Shown here: positions 1 through 14,412 of the stretch, one piece after another
Layout: each line of letters begins with the position of its first letter
How positions within the stretch are numbered: position 1 is the stretch's first letter
NCBI GenBank assembly: GCA_034440575.1
Contig: JAOTOL010001509.1
Span: 329,501 to 393,500 of the forward strand
From: Imbricaverruca yamaguchii
Lineage: Eukaryota > Arthropoda > Thecostraca > Neoverrucidae
DNA: 64,000 nt
Direction: 5' to 3'
Translations under genes and position numbers: made by a program
Notes under the pieces: generated by a model
What the model was told of the DNA's origin: nothing
What the model saw: the letters and a program-made list of their open reading frames with translations, nothing else
The model's database searches: none

Positions 1-1040
1 CCACATTTCCGGAACGCCAGCCCCTCCAAGTGCTTTGGGGTTGACAATTTCAGGTAAGAGCCGCTTTAGCGTCATTATGACGTCATTGTGGAGACACTCT
101 TCGATTGGGCTACCTGGTTTCACTCGGAGAGCGCCCTCGACTGCAGTGTGCCGCCCAGCGGCGATCCACAGCACGTCGATGATCACCGAGGTTCAATCCA
201 CACAGTAGTGGACAACGCACCCGGGCGCAGGGTGGAGGATAAAGACGCTCACGAGGCACCCGAGTCGACGTTGGCCGGAAACAACGCGGCGGCACGCGCC
301 CGCCACAGTCCTGGAATACGGTAATTACGGCCAAATGCTATTGGTGCTCTCGAACATAGGTTATGTCGGCTGAATTGTCTCTCATGACATTGATATTAAT
401 TATGGTCGATTATTAGCGTTCTTCGATCCTGATTGACTTAATCGACGGATGGGCGAAGTGCAATCGAAATAGTTTATGTTGCAGTAATGATTCGCCATAA
501 ATTGCGGCTCGGGCGCTTTAGCCTTACAGCCAGTTCTGTGATGGGACATTAGCAGTCTGCACTCAAAAATGAACACCGATTAAGATTATGTTTTACTGAA
601 CCAGAACTGTCCATTAACTTGAAAATTTTAATTCACCCCTATTGGCGATGACTCGTAATTGTATTCAACGGCGATCGCCCACTCTAATGTTTAAAGATTT
701 GTGCTTATTATACCGTTCGGTATGGAAATGTGCCCGAGCCATCCGAGAACACCCAACTACCCGGCAGCCCAACACGGTGCAGTATTTGAAAGGCATTCGA
801 CGAATAAATCAATTACACAAAGAGACGGGGGAATCCGGACGTGATGTAAATTATTCAGGCCCGGAGTGCGGCGGCGACGGCGGCCGGCAGCTCAGAAGGC
901 GCTTCAAAGCGCTGCCGAACGGGTCCGGCCGGTTTTTGCCGACTGCTTGTTGCTAATATGTAATAACTGTGCTCGCGATGAGGAAAAGCATCGGCTGCGA
1001 CCGGGCGTGCGTCCGACCAGGCCGTTATCAGACACCAAAG
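1..1040. other. No gene recognised
   Basis: The sequence is mixed in composition, with a GC-rich first 320 bp and an AT-richer remainder. Short open frames on both strands have no recognisable content. Confidence 0.5.
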
Positions 1041-1720
1041 CTGACCGACACTGAACATGAGTACAGCCATGTTAATCCGAGGAACCAGAGGTGGCCTGGC
1101 CTACACCGCACAAGAGTGTATGCAGGTCGGCCTGAAGCACCACAGCTGGCATGCACCATACACGAATCTCGTCATATAAACCCGGGGCAGTATAGCTGGC
1201 CTACACCGCACAAGATTCCAACCAGGTCACTCCGGGGCACCAGAACTGACCGACATCACGCATGAGTCCAACCAGGTCATTCCGGGGCACCAAAACTGAC
1301 CGACACCGCGCATGAGTCCAGTCATGTCAGTCCTGAGCACAAGAGCTGGCCTACACCGCACAGGAATCCACCCAAGTCGACCTGGAGCACCGGAGTTGGC
1401 ACACATGAATATGGCCAGGTCAACTCGGGGCAACAGAGCCGCCCTACAATATAGAAGGGTCCAACCAAATCACCTTCGTCACCAAAGCCGGCTCACACCG
1501 CACACGAGTCCAACTGGATAAAACCGAGGAGGCAGAGCTGGCCTACAATACAGAAGAGTCAAATCAAATGAGCCCGGTCACCAGAACCGGACTGTACCGC
1601 ACACGACCTCAACCAGGTAAAACCGGGGCACCGGCGTCGCCCTACATCGGCCACGAACCAAAGCATGCCAACCTGAAACGCCAGTCTTCACAGGACAAGA
1701 ATCCATCCAGACCAGCTCCG
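1041..1720. repeat. Degenerate ~57-bp minisatellite
   Basis: Motifs such as CATGAGTCCAACCAGGTCA, CCGGGGCACCAAAACTGACC and GGCCTACACCGCACA recur at roughly 55-60 bp with heavy divergence. It looks like an old tandem array decaying towards its right end. Confidence 0.7.
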
Positions 1721-2066
1721 GACAGCTAAGCTGTCTAACAGCGGGCACGGACACAAACAAGCCGGCCGCTGACACGTGAACTACCCAGTGTCGGGCAGGC
1801 ATCCGTGCGAGACAGGCTCGGGTGCCTGTACTGTTCAATGCCGGATAGGTGTCCATGCAGGTTTCATTTTCCTCGGACAGCTGAGCTGTCTGATGCCGGA
1901 CAGGTGTCCGTACAGAGCAGCCTCACCTGAGCTGTCCAGTGCCTGGCAGGTGTCCGCACAGGACAGCCTCGGACAGCTGAAATGTCCAATGTCTGGCACG
2001 CGTTCGCACAGGGCAGCCTCAGACAGCTGATCTCTCCAATACCGGGCAGAACGGCCTCGGACAACT
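1721..2066. repeat. Degenerate ~46-bp minisatellite
   Basis: GGACAGCTGAGCTGTCC-like palindromes, CAGGTGTCCGCACAGG and TGCCGGGCAG recur about every 45 bp. The core GGACAGCT/AGCTGTCC is self-complementary and could form small hairpins. Confidence 0.7.
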
Positions 2067-2880
2067 GGGCTACCCAACAGCGGGATATCGGGACTTTGCA
2101 CAGTATTTATTGTTTGCACTATGCGCTAGTGTGGCCGAATGGTACGACATATTTAGTATATAATATTCCATGTCATTTTCCCAGACACGTTTCACTTCGT
2201 AGTACATCTCTGACGAAACTTCGCTTGTCCTCAGATGACTGGCTTCCGCTTGTACTATTTAATTCTCGCGGAGTTTGTTTTCAGATCTATGGGAAGCTTC
2301 ACCTTGTTTTCTACATAGATCCTCGGTATAGCACCTCCTATTTTTTATGAAGCAGGGGCATTAAATTCTGAAAATCATTGTTGGGGCACAATACATGAAA
2401 GCAGTGGCAGGACTGAAATGGATTGGGGAGGTACAATCTAAAGGGTCCCATGTTATAAGTTGAAATTATTGGTGGTGGGACAAAGCCAACATTGACACTT
2501 CAGGGCGCCTGCCCCCTGAACAATATATAAAACAACACCCATGCTGTGAAGGCATCGCTTCATTCGCCGTAGAACGCTTTCCAGCTCGGCATGGGCACGT
2601 TTACTCCATGCTGCCACATAAATCATGTGACTATGCTAACTCTGTGCTTTACTGCACCGTTAAACTGTCCGCACTGCGGTGCCTAAGTCATACAAAAACT
2701 GCAGAATGCTCGAATGTTGGCGGAAGTTAAATTCCTGAATACTCGATGGAAGTGTTACGATATGAACATAATATCCACGAAGTTCATAAGTTACATCCCT
2801 CACTTTTTACACCAAATATCCTGCTCTAGTCCTGTGCTTAGCTTCCACCATCAGCGTGGCTTCCTCCTCAGCCGGCCCCT
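2067..2880. other. Unique sequence, no gene seen
   Basis: AT-rich sequence without recognisable repeats or conserved coding content. Confidence 0.5.
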
Positions 2881-3240
2881 CGGGGCGCTTCAGGCGTTGG
2901 TGACCTGAACGGGATGCCAGCGTCAGGCGGTGGTGACCTGAACGAGCTGCCGGCGTCTGAACGGTAGGTCTGACCGGCCGACTACGAATATCGTCACCAA
3001 CGACATGCGGCGCCTCAGTCTGTTGACAGGTGACCTGACCGGGCTGCTTGGGTCTGGTCGCCGGCGACACACGGCGCCTCAGGCAGTTGACCGGTGACCT
3101 GGCCGGGCCGCTTGGGTCTGGTCGCCGGCGACACACGGCGCCTCAGGCAGTTGACCGGTGACCTGGCCGGGCTGCTTGGGTCTGGCCGCCGGCGACACAC
3201 GGCGCCTCAGGCAGTTGACCGGTGACCTGACCGGGCTGAC
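2881..3240. repeat. 64-bp minisatellite, about 4 units plus diverged start
   Basis: TTGACCGGTGACCTGGCCGG recurs at 3087, 3151 and 3215 with a 64-bp period, each followed by a GGCGACACACGGCGCCTCAG segment. The units before 3000 are diverged. Confidence 0.85.
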
Positions 3241-3284
3241 CGGCGACGCGCGCGCTGTCCACGCCCCTGACTCAGTCCGGTCCC

Positions 3285-3475
3285 GCTGACCGGGTAGTCA
3301 GCGACAGCCGACCATTACCTGCCGCCACGCGGCTTAGCACCTGAAGAGGAGCCGACGTCCGACGCCGGACTGACCGGGTAGTCGCTGACCGGGTAGTCAG
3401 CGACAGCCGACCATTACCTGCCGCCACGCGGCTTAGCACCTGAAGAGGAGCCGACGTCCGACGCCGGATTGGCAC
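3285..3475. repeat. 99-bp direct duplication
   Basis: CGGGTAGTCAGCGACAGCCG is found at 3291 and again at 3390. The copies stay nearly identical through CTTAGCACCTGAAGAGGAGC and GACGTCCGACGCCGGA. Confidence 0.88.
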
Positions 3476-3604
3476 ACAAAAGGTGATCCGTCGGCGGCCC
3501 GCGGTACGCCACAAAGGCGGGCGCAGGCCTAACGCGCCGTCGACCGCCAGCAGGACACCGTGGCAGCCATGATCTGGCCGACTCCGACACGTCCGCGCCG
3601 TGCC

Positions 3605-4052
3605 GACAGATGTGTGACGTCACGCCCTGTGGCGGGCAGCCAGCGACGTCACGCCCCTGTGGCGGGCAGCCGGTGACATCACACCTCTGTGGCAGGTAGC
3701 CGGTGACGTCACGCCGCTGTGTCAGGCAGCCGGTGACGTCACGCCTCTGTGGCGGGCAGCCGGTGACATCACACCTCTGTGGCAGGTAGCCGGTGACGTC
3801 ACGCCGCTGTGTCAGGCAGCCGGTGACATCACACCTCTGTGGCAGGTAGCCGGTGACGTCACGCCGCTGTGTCAGGCAGCCGGTGACATCACACCTCTGT
3901 GGCAGGTAGCCGGTGACGTCACGCCTCTGTGGCAGGTAGCCGGTGACGTCACGCCCCTGTGTCAGGCAGCCGGTGACGTCACGTCCCTGTGTCAGGCAGC
4001 CGGTAACGTCACACCCTTGTGGCGGGCAGCCAGTCACGTCACGCCCCGGTGT
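3605..4052. repeat. 30-bp minisatellite with CRE palindromes
   Basis: About 15 units of 30 bp hold GCAGCCGGTGACGTCACGCC and a CTGTGTCAG or CTGTGGCAG spacer. TGACGTCA, the perfect cAMP-response-element palindrome, occurs 8 times; most other units have TGACATCA. Unit variants alternate as 60-bp dimers between 3780 and 3900. Confidence 0.93.
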
Positions 4053-4225
4053 GGCGAGCGTTGTCAAGTCGGTGATGGGATGTGTTCGTTGTCAGGTCGG
4101 TGATGGGAGGCAACCGTTGTCTGGTCGGTGATGGGAGGTTACTGTTGTCAGGTCAGTGACGGGAGATGTCCGCTGTCAGGTCAGTGATGGGAGGTGATCT
4201 TGTCAGGTCGGTGATGAAGGGGGAG
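4053..4225. repeat. ~31-bp minisatellite, about 5 units
   Basis: GTTGTCAGGTCGGTGATGGG recurs at about 31-bp steps with substitutions, directly after the CRE array. Confidence 0.75.
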
Positions 4226-4504
4226 GCTGCTGCTCGGCCGGAAGAAGACCTGGCGAATGACAGCTGTGAAACCGGCAAGAGTCACGAACTGGTAAATACC
4301 ATTAACCATTCATGGTTTTCTTCGAAAAGAAATTGGGTTTCCACACATAGGCGACATATATTATTTTTCACAAAAAGAATGCCCGTCTACCGTCAAGTTT
4401 CACCGACTACAAAATGCTAATTATTATAACAGCAACACCGAGCATGCTTGGTCTTCCCATCTCCGATTCATGGCGCAGCAAAATACATATACATACACAC
4501 ACAG

Positions 4505-4510
<6 letters not shown>

Positions 4511-4576
<66 letters not shown>
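4511..4576. repeat. (AT)n microsatellite
   Basis: An uninterrupted AT dinucleotide run of about 33 repeats, preceded by CATACACACACAGATATAC. Confidence 0.98.
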
Positions 4577-4583
<7 letters not shown>

Positions 4584-6423
4584 GTACTTTGCACTTTTAT
4601 TATGGTCCTATGCACCTTACGTGCATTATGCCTTTATCCAAGCGCGTAGAGACACAATCTCCAGAGCAGATGGGAAGAACCGGAGGTGGAACTTTTAGGA
4701 AATTATTCGGGAGCGAATGCTTTTTAAATGTCCAGTGAACTCCCGTAGGCCACATGATAAACCTCAGCAGCATTGGGAGGTGGCAAGTGTCCCTCCCCCT
4801 ACACATACACGTACAAGTTATGGGAAGTTCCACCTCTGGGGACACCGACACATTATTCCGTATATTTTCCTATCAGGAGTGGGATCAGGGGGACGCAACT
4901 TTCATGCAGCTTAGGTAGGCGAAACCAGTAGACAGAGGTGCGGAAGGCGAAATCGAAGCATCGAACAAGTAATTACGAACAGAGTGAAATATATAATAGC
5001 AGGCTCTCGTTCAATAGGCCTTATATACCTCACTAATTCTTGTGTGATTTTTTTCGATGTGTCGGAAGTATTTATCTGAGTTGCCAGCCTGCGGAGTACG
5101 TCGCCTTAAAACCGGACAGCATCTTATGTTTGTTGAAGTGTACCATTCGGTACACTTTCAGCAACTCTCATCTTCACTGGTGAGCTGAGTTTCTCACCTG
5201 CCAATAAATAGATGGGGTGATCGGCTGCGTTTACCATGTAGAAGAGATGGCCAGCCGGTGGGATGAAACAGCGATGCAAGGAGCGCTCGAGCATCCTCTT
5301 TTGCATTACATGCCGCGCTAGATTTGTAGGTTATGGTAGTATACTCAGGAAGTCTTGTAAAAAATCGCCTTAATTGCACTTATCTCTTTCAGGTGTGGCC
5401 TAAATTCTTTAGATTCGAGATTTAAAAAAGTGCCGAAAGATTCGTTCGTGGCAGCCGGCTTGATCTCGCGGGTCGTACACTCCCTTCCGCGACTGGCTGG
5501 GCTATGTGTTATTCATGCATGAGAATTACGGTGAGAAGTGTTCGGCAGACAGAAATAATTCGGGCTACTTGTCCGTAGCCCGCGCTATATTTTACACCTG
5601 TCTGTAGCAGCTAAGCATAAATATGCATTCGTTTACTGCCATCGCTGGAGTAATGACATGAAACGACCGGTCCGGCCACCCGAACCACAGCCACTTACCG
5701 GCCATGGTCTCCACAACAAAAGAACACTGACGTCGGCATATTGATCACCCCCCTCCCCACCTCCAGGAGATGGCTGGCCAGCTCGGCAAAACTATCCAGC
5801 TTCTGAGCTTATCTGCCGATGTGCATCAGGAAATTGTCAGCCGGGGAAGTACTCCAAAATCTGTACCGCAAAGTAGTATTTGCATGCGCTGTCTACAATA
5901 CAGGCGTACCCATCTGCCAGATGATCGTTCCAGTGAAATAATATTCAGCTATCAGTCGATTGCACTAAGCTTCTTGAGACGCCTTTAGTAGAGACGTTTT
6001 AATTTACTTTTCTTCTAAGTTGGTATGGGGTTACCTTGATTCGGTTGATTTAATGACGGAATAATGTCTTTTGACCACTCGGATGCATTTTAATCATAAT
6101 TTTAGCCAGCCTTGAAACTCTTGTACGAACCAGGGTTATCGCGTTATGATGATGGCCATTGTCGGGTTTCAAAGCAACTGTGTTCATGTCAGTGACCCAG
6201 AAGGGCCACCAGTGCCCGGCCCATTGCAGGCTTAGCACGTGTTCGGGCGAACCACTGACAGTCTAAGTCTGGCATTCTTTGCTTTTCCCCTCGTTACCTA
6301 CTGCTAGTGTCAATGTCTTCACTCATATATAAGCGAATTTTCTAATTAGAGTTTCCCGATGACATCTAGGTGACATCATGGCAAATGCTGTTAATAACTC
6401 AGTGCTTTTCCCCTCCATGCCAT
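4577..6423. other. Unique sequence, no gene seen
   Basis: Mixed-composition sequence without tandem repeats. Open frames are short and unrelated to any family I know. Confidence 0.5.
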
Positions 6424-6586
6424 GGCGGGGACCAGTACCCTAGGGGTAAGTTTCCCGTCCCACAATCGAAAGGTTGTGGGTTCGAGTCTCACCCGTCGCC
6501 ACCCTTCGCCCGCGGTTAATCTGCGTGAAGGATTGGCGATGCTACATGACTCAACGGTCGATGTGTCGCAAAACCAACAACCAACC
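6424..6586 (+). mobile_element. tRNA-derived SINE, full head
   Basis: The head GGCGGGGACC to ACCCGTCGCC can pair its ends like an acceptor stem, and it has a T-arm-like GTGGGTTCGAGTCTCAC. The central block (GGATTGGCGATGCTACATGA) and the end CGATGTGTCGCAAAACCAA match the elements at 50.4 and 60.2 kb. I could not identify a clear target-site duplication. Confidence 0.87.
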
Positions 6587-8054
6587 AGCCAAGCAGGCCA
6601 GGAATATGTGCGGAAATGCGTAATTTTAAAAGTTAGAACGTTCTGCTGGATGCGCGAGCAGAAGGCCTTATATTATCATTGCCCGATAATCTGAATCGCA
6701 AGGAAATCGACCCAGCGGATTTTAATAGTAAAAGATTCAAGGACAAAATAGCAGTTTGTCATTCGGTAGCTACCATCATAGTACGAATGAATTCTGAACT
6801 GAATAAGATGTATCTCATTCAAGCTTAAAGCCATTATAATAATAGCCCAATGCCCACTCAAGTAACGATATAATTGCACGTGAGTTTGGTGGCATGTAAA
6901 TGGAAGTCATGATAATTACATAATCATGATGATGCATATAATACCGGTAGGTACTTAGTCCATATGGCCTCAGCTGCTCAGTGCATCGTAAAGACTCCAG
7001 GTACTTTATACTGAAACAAAGCACATGTTTAACACTGCGACATAGCCACAGCCCAGTGCATTTGTATTCATGCAGCGCAATTCTATATCGCAGTCTTTGG
7101 TGGTCTGGTTGGATAGATTTGGCACTGCGCATGGCAAGAAGAAGTTAAGCTTGCTGATTGTTGCATGAAATATTATTGTTAATTTAACTGTGAATTTAAT
7201 ATAAAACGTGCATATGCTATGTGAACATAAATTCCGAGTTCAAGTGTGTTCAAGTTTGTTGTTGCTGACATGCGCACACGTTACGATAATAGCGCACAGC
7301 GCTGCGCATCATTGAACACAGACATATGGATGAGAGTGATATGGCATCCTGTCGGCAGGGCAAGGCGCCAAGTTAGGGAGCTTTTCCCCAATGACGAAAA
7401 ACACGCACCAATGTGCAGTAGTAGAGCTCAATGCAAGGGAGAGTGAGCAGAAGTTGGAACGCCAAATTCCAGATCTCCCGTGAAGTTGACTTAAATAAAG
7501 CTCTGAGAGGCTGCGGGATGTAATCTAATATCAATCAATGTTTCAGTACGTCAAGCTAAGTGGGATTCATTTATTTCCAAGTACCGTGCTATGAGAGCAC
7601 AGATACTGGCGTTTTATCTCACGCCGTCGTGTGGGAAGACATGAAACATAGCAATTAGTGGCATCGGGAGTTTGCGTGAGGAGCTGCCTGCTTAAACTTC
7701 ATCGCCTGCTCATGACCCCCGTCTGTCAGAAGACCCTCTAGTCTGCTTCCCTCTTTGACGTCTTTCCATTTTGAGAGTACCTCATAGCGCTGCAGAATCA
7801 GAATGTGCTGAAACATGTTCCAACTCTTCCCAAGTTAATTTATTCCAACTCTCCGCCACGGCTGATTTTGACAAATATGGTCTGCTCCAAGAACATCTTG
7901 GGATTTTATATTTCAGTAGTGGTCTACCAAGCAACAGCAAGGCACGTGTGATCATTAGACGATAACTCAATATCGCCAACATCATCAGTAGACCGGCCGC
8001 ATTGCCTCTATCACGTGCAGTTGATGTGCGGGTGTGCAATCATCAGTCAGCTGG
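6587..8054. other. Unique AT-rich sequence
   Basis: AT-rich, with only a possible SINE tail at 6955-7002. No conserved coding stretch is seen. Confidence 0.5.
6955..7002 (+). mobile_element. Possible SINE tail fragment
   Basis: ATATGGCCTCAGCTGCTCAG followed by TGCATCGTAAAGAC closely resembles the 3' end of the 48.5 kb SINE (ACATGGCCTCAGCTGCCGAG, TACGTCGTAAAGCC). No head or central block is visible around it. Confidence 0.45.
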
Positions 8055-8290
8055 TACAGCTTCCGGTTAGCTGCCTTCCCCCTTACAGTTCCTACATCGA
8101 AGCTGACACCGCTCCTGACTAGCTGCCCTCTCCTCTGCTACAATTCTCCTTCATGGCAGCTGCGACGTAGGAACCGCTCCAGCACCGCTCCTGGTTCGCT
8201 ATCCTCTCCCCTGTTACAGTTTCTTCGTGGCAGCTAGCACCGCTGCTGGTTCGCTGCCATCTCCCCTGTCACAGTTCCTTCAGCAGAAGT
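8055..8290. repeat. Degenerate ~60-bp repeat, 3-4 units
   Basis: CTCCCCTGTTACAGTTTCTT, GGCAGCTAGCACCGCTGCTG and their variants recur about every 60 bp. The repeated (C/T)-rich stretches ending ACAG resemble splice acceptors, but no exon follows. Confidence 0.65.
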
Positions 8291-8376
8291 CTGCGCTGGC
8301 TAAGTAACACTAACACTGTTTGTTGAGTTCGTAGTTATGGTTCACACTGTAGGCTGCCCACAATTAAGCAGACGGC

Positions 8377-8430
8377 GGTTGTTGCTTTTACGACACGTCG
8401 ACCGCTGAGTCATGTGGCAAATGCGCTAAC
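8377..8430 (-). mobile_element. 3' fragment of the same SINE family
   Basis: TTTTACGACACGTCGACC followed by GCTGAGTCATGTGGCAAATG is the reverse complement of the 3' end of the 6.4/60.2 kb SINEs, with several changes. Only about 55 bp can be recognised. Confidence 0.55.
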
Positions 8431-8436
8431 ACGCAC

Positions 8437-9899
8437 CGAGTAAATGAAGAACTAATGACGTCCATCAGGACATCATCTGCAGGATGTGATGGAAGGGCCT
8501 TCATAGAACTGTGGCAATCAGTGTGTCCCGTATAAGCGCTTGAACAATACCCACTGAACAAATCGGGTCTACTTCTAAACTTGTAATGGATATATGAAAA
8601 CCATTTATGACGCGCAAGTGTAGTCAACTGCCGCATGGGGTTTGGGAACGTGCGCTGTTTTTACTATGCTTAATCAAACGTGCTATCCGCTTTGCAAATA
8701 TAGAATATTATCATGCCAGTATATCCGGGACCCGCTTAAGAATTATTCACAACGTGTGTGTGGAGGACAACAAACGCTCCAGAAATATGTGAGGAAATGA
8801 AGTGTTTTGTTTGCTTAGCCGACATTGTTTCTGGTAATTATGACATTTTCCCAACACTGAGAACGAAGGAAATTCCCCTCCAGCTAACATGCTATCCGAG
8901 TGCGAGCGGTATATTGCAGCAGTGTATGCAGTGGGTTTAGAATAAACAAACAGATGTATTGGACATCCGGTATCAGATGATCAACAAGCCATCTTATTTG
9001 ATGTATTAATTGTGCCAAACGGCATGGCAAAACAAAACGTGGGACCCACTGCATGTGCGGTGTAAGGAGCGTAACAATGCCTAATCAATACAATCGGGGC
9101 AAAGTGGATTTGCAACGAGCCTTGTCATCCAGCCTATGCTAACTTTTGACGAATTAATCTGTGCTCTGACGATTTATATCGGTTCCCGTGATGACGTATG
9201 TCACCGGGTGGTAGATTCTGCCGGTAGGAGGAGACCATCAGTGAGATATACACGCGCCCACGGCCTTCAATATCTGAAACGTGCGAGAAGCGCGGCGCCC
9301 ACCTGCGCGTTCATTCTCATGGTAATTGAAACTGTGCGCCCAAGGGCTCCACTCAGAAAATCAGTTTGGCCACTGAGAAGTCTGCGGGTTTTCCATTAGT
9401 CCGGTATTACGGAGTCGGTGGTGGTTTCATTGATGCAGGGCCGGCTCATGTATCATTCAGCAGGTGGTCGTGTGAGCTGTGTGTTTTACAGCGTGCCGGC
9501 CGCCCACAGGTGGTGATCGCACACGGTCCACCCAGCTCCTCGCCGACTTCTTTACGACCGAACGGGCTCTCTTCAAGTCACAGACCGCTTCGCATTATTT
9601 GTCGAGGAGCGCTTCTGGAATTCTGAGGCGGCCGGTCCCGGCGGCGGCTGAGTGAATTCGCATACAGATATGATGCGGCCTGCACGCCGCATGGGGTTAC
9701 ATGCCGACAGAACTTATACGGCACACCGCCAGTTTTAGCGGCTGTTTCGCTCGGAATGCCTATGAATGCATAAAGCCGGCACATGCATGTTTCATGACCG
9801 GAGTCGGACTTCCCGTTCGGCCGGCCGAAGAGAATCGAGTACAGCCAGCAGGGACCCGGCCCATTGTTCGCGGCCGCTTTGTCTGCCGCAGCACCTGCG
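8437..9899. other. Unique sequence, no gene seen
   Basis: AT-rich to 9200, then rising GC content towards the island that follows. No recognisable coding content. Confidence 0.5.
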
Positions 9900-11110
<1,211 letters not shown>

Positions 11111-12706
11111 GGCCGTCACACCCCTCCTGCTCACTGTCATGCAAAGTAGCCGGTCAAGTGTGAACGTAAGTGGCCGAACCGACCCATTCATCACCGGCGC
11201 GCAATGCAGGCGCAGTCCTTAATTACAAACCGAGACCAAAAATTAGAAAATGAGCCGGCAAATGAGCGGGCCGTGTGAAAGCGAGCCGGCCGCTACACAA
11301 AAGCGAGTGAAAATTCTGGCGCCGAAGTATCCCGACGGCGGGAGAACAACACGGCATCCTTGGTGGGCTGTGGCCGGCCGGCATGTACTGATTACCCGGC
11401 CGCGGCTAGCGCACCCAGCAAATCACTCCGGCACAAAACACCCGGCACTTACCCGGCCGCGCGCGAAGCCAGCGCCGGCCGCAAGAACCGCCGCGTATTG
11501 TGCCGTAATTGCTACACATGTTGCCGACCAGGCATCAGCTGCGATCGGTGCGGTCAGCTGGGGAGACGGGTCGGCGTCGACACCACCCAGGTCGTCTACA
11601 CCTCAGCATCGGTACTAGCCAGGCTGTGAATATCGACGTCAGTAACTGCCAAGCTCTCCATGGCTATCACCGTTTGTAACACCCAAGCTTCGCATAGCTG
11701 TCGATGGCGATAATACCCAAGCTATCAACGCTAGCAACACCCCGGCCGCTTGTAGAAATGCGGCGTCAGTAACAGCCATCATCATCAGCATCATGCATAT
11801 TGCATCGAACACAAGCAATAACACACCTTCAATACATCACAATTGCTGCAAGTGTCGAAACACTTCCAAGACTCCGTTTGCGAATCTCCCGTCACATATT
11901 ACATCCGTCGCTTCCGTCACGTCTCACGGATGTCACATCCGTCACATCGTTTGTGAATCCCACCTATTGGATCGGCAGCGATCATCCGGTCACCGCGCGC
12001 AAGCTCTGACACAAATGTAAGATCCGCCGCCGGGGAAGCGCATTTAGGTTCACTGCTGGAAATACTCCGGTGGCAGGAATATAGCCCAAACTCCATGCGC
12101 CTAGTTGCGTGTGGCTATCGGCGTTAGTGACACTCAGTCCACGTGCACCTAGTGCGCCAGTGACAACGGCACATGCACGTGACGCTTGGGCGCTTCCGAC
12201 AAATTCGCCCAACATTCAAACGTCAGAAACGACCAGTCTCGCAGCACCCTTCAACACCGTTCGAAGTTGTAAATAACTCGCCTGTAGTCCTGCACAGAGC
12301 CAGACAGCCATCTTCCCGGTCATCTGAGACAAGGTCAACGTAATTCGCTGGCTACGCAAGTTAGTACCGGACCATGCGCGGTGTACCTGAAAAGGGGCAT
12401 GCAGCTCCAAACAAAAGGATGTAAGTGTGCCTAGGTAACACAGTTATGCAATAAATGGTCCGATGGACTACCTAGACGTGCAGAAGTTATCACCAATGCA
12501 TCTCTGGTATGATACTCGAACATTTGTAGTACGTTTAGCCCTGAGTAACAGACCAGCTCGGACCACCAGTCGCGGCCTCCGGGGCCTATCTGAGTTAGTT
12601 CTCGTCAACGACGTCTACACTTCAAAGGTCACTCACTAGTGGCGTCATGGGTGTTCCATGCCCTACTCCATCAGCAGCGGATGCTTCCACATTTTTGGTC
12701 ATACTA

Positions 12707-12709
<3 letters not shown>
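11111..12709. other. Intergenic sequence, weak ~50-bp repeats
   Basis: Between 11600 and 11780 TAACACCCAAGCTTCGCATA-like motifs recur loosely, and GTCACATCCGTC recurs near 11890-11950. The rest is unique. No gene seen. Confidence 0.5.

Positions 12710-12757
<48 letters not shown>
12710..12757. repeat. (AT)n microsatellite
   Basis: About 24 TA repeats without interruption. Confidence 0.98.
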
Positions 12758-12759
<2 letters not shown>

Positions 12760-13639
12760 GTGTATAAATGCAGTGCTCTACGCGCATCACAACATGCTGC
12801 CCAACGCTAGCACACCGGTTTCCAACTCCAACCCCAACTCCGGGCATCACACCCGTCCACACCAGCTTCGGCGCCAGACTCTAACCCGAACCACACCACT
12901 GGCCCCGGGTCTTCGTACCTTCCCTAGCCCCGCCCATCAGTCCAACTCGCACGCTACTGCCCCGCAGAATGACCACCAGTCCCACCTGCGCTAGTGTCGT
13001 CGCCGCCGGCGCTGCCATGGAAACGCAAGTGTGACGGGATCGTATTTCACACACATTTTACGGGGTGCGGAGCGGGGAAGGGGCATCAAGCATGGTCGAC
13101 CGGCCGCTTTTATGATCTCGCTCTGGCCAGCCATTGTGAGTCGCGTATAAAGCACACTGTAAAACATAGGAACAACACCAATAAAGTGCTTCACAGCGAT
13201 CAAATCATTTTAACAGGATACCTGTCTCAAAATTATAATGCCGTGATGGTTTTAGCGCGGGTTAATTGACTTCAGATTGCATGCTGTAAAACGCGAATGG
13301 GGTGAATTCTTTTCCAGAGCCTTGTGTGTTAAACGAGGCTCGTTATGGTTAACAAGGATAGCAGAACAAAGATTCTACCAATTAGACGGCTTATAAATGT
13401 TTGGTGCCGCCGTCGGTTAGATGGTGGCGGCGTGGCGTGATCTGATCGCGTGGAATCCCGACCCTCGTCGACCATCGCCACAGGCGGTCGACGGGCCACC
13501 GGCCACTGCAGCCGCCAACGTCGCGTATCCCCCGTCTCAGAAATAAGCGACATCCCTTGCATTCGTCTAGACCGGTCAATTATCATGCCAGAGCTCTCGC
13601 ATACCAATCCACCCTGTTTCAGCACCATGCCACACCATA
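12758..13639. other. Unique sequence, no gene seen
   Basis: A C-rich stretch at 12780-13000 is followed by mixed sequence. No conserved coding content was recognised. Confidence 0.5.
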
Positions 13640-14412
13640 CCATGTCGGCACCGCACCACACTACACCTTGTCGGCGGGTAAGACGTCACACCACATCTTA
13701 TCGACATCACACCACACCACACCACACAGTGTCGGGATCACACCACACCACACAGTGTCGGTATCACACCACACCACTCAGTGTCGGCATCACACCACAC
13801 CACACCACACCACACCGTACTGGTATCACACCACACGACACCACACCGTGTCGGCATCACACCACACCACACCACACCTGTCAGCATCACATCGCACCAC
13901 ACCACATGACACCGTGTCAGTATCACACCACACCACACCGTGTCGGCATCACGCCACAACACACCACACCGTGTCGGCATCACGCCACAACACACCACAC
14001 CGTGCCGGCATTACACCACACCACACCACACCACACCACACCACACCACACCACACCACACCACACCACACCACACAGTGTCGGTATCACACCACACCAC
14101 ACCACACGGTGTCGGCACCACGGCACACCACACCACACCGTGTCGGCACCACGCCACACCACACCACACCACACCACACCTGTCAGCATCACATCGCACC
14201 ACACCACATGACACCGTGTCAGTATCACACCACACCACACCGTGTCGGCATCACACCACACCACACCACACCGTGCCGGCATTACACCACACCACACCAC
14301 ACCACACCACACCACACCACACCACACCACACCACACCACACGGTGTCGGTATCACACCACACCACACTACACCACACCACACAGTGTCGGCACCACGCC
14401 ACACCCGACACG
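13640..14412. repeat. ACCAC-type compound satellite
   Basis: Runs of the pentamer ACCAC (CACCACACCACA) are broken at intervals by GTGTCGGCATCAC, GTGTCGGTATCAC or CTGTCAGCATCAC inserts. A segment of about 180 bp around 13880-13990 reappears near 14180-14290, so a higher-order duplication overlies the pentamers. Long frames here are repeat artefacts. Confidence 0.95.
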
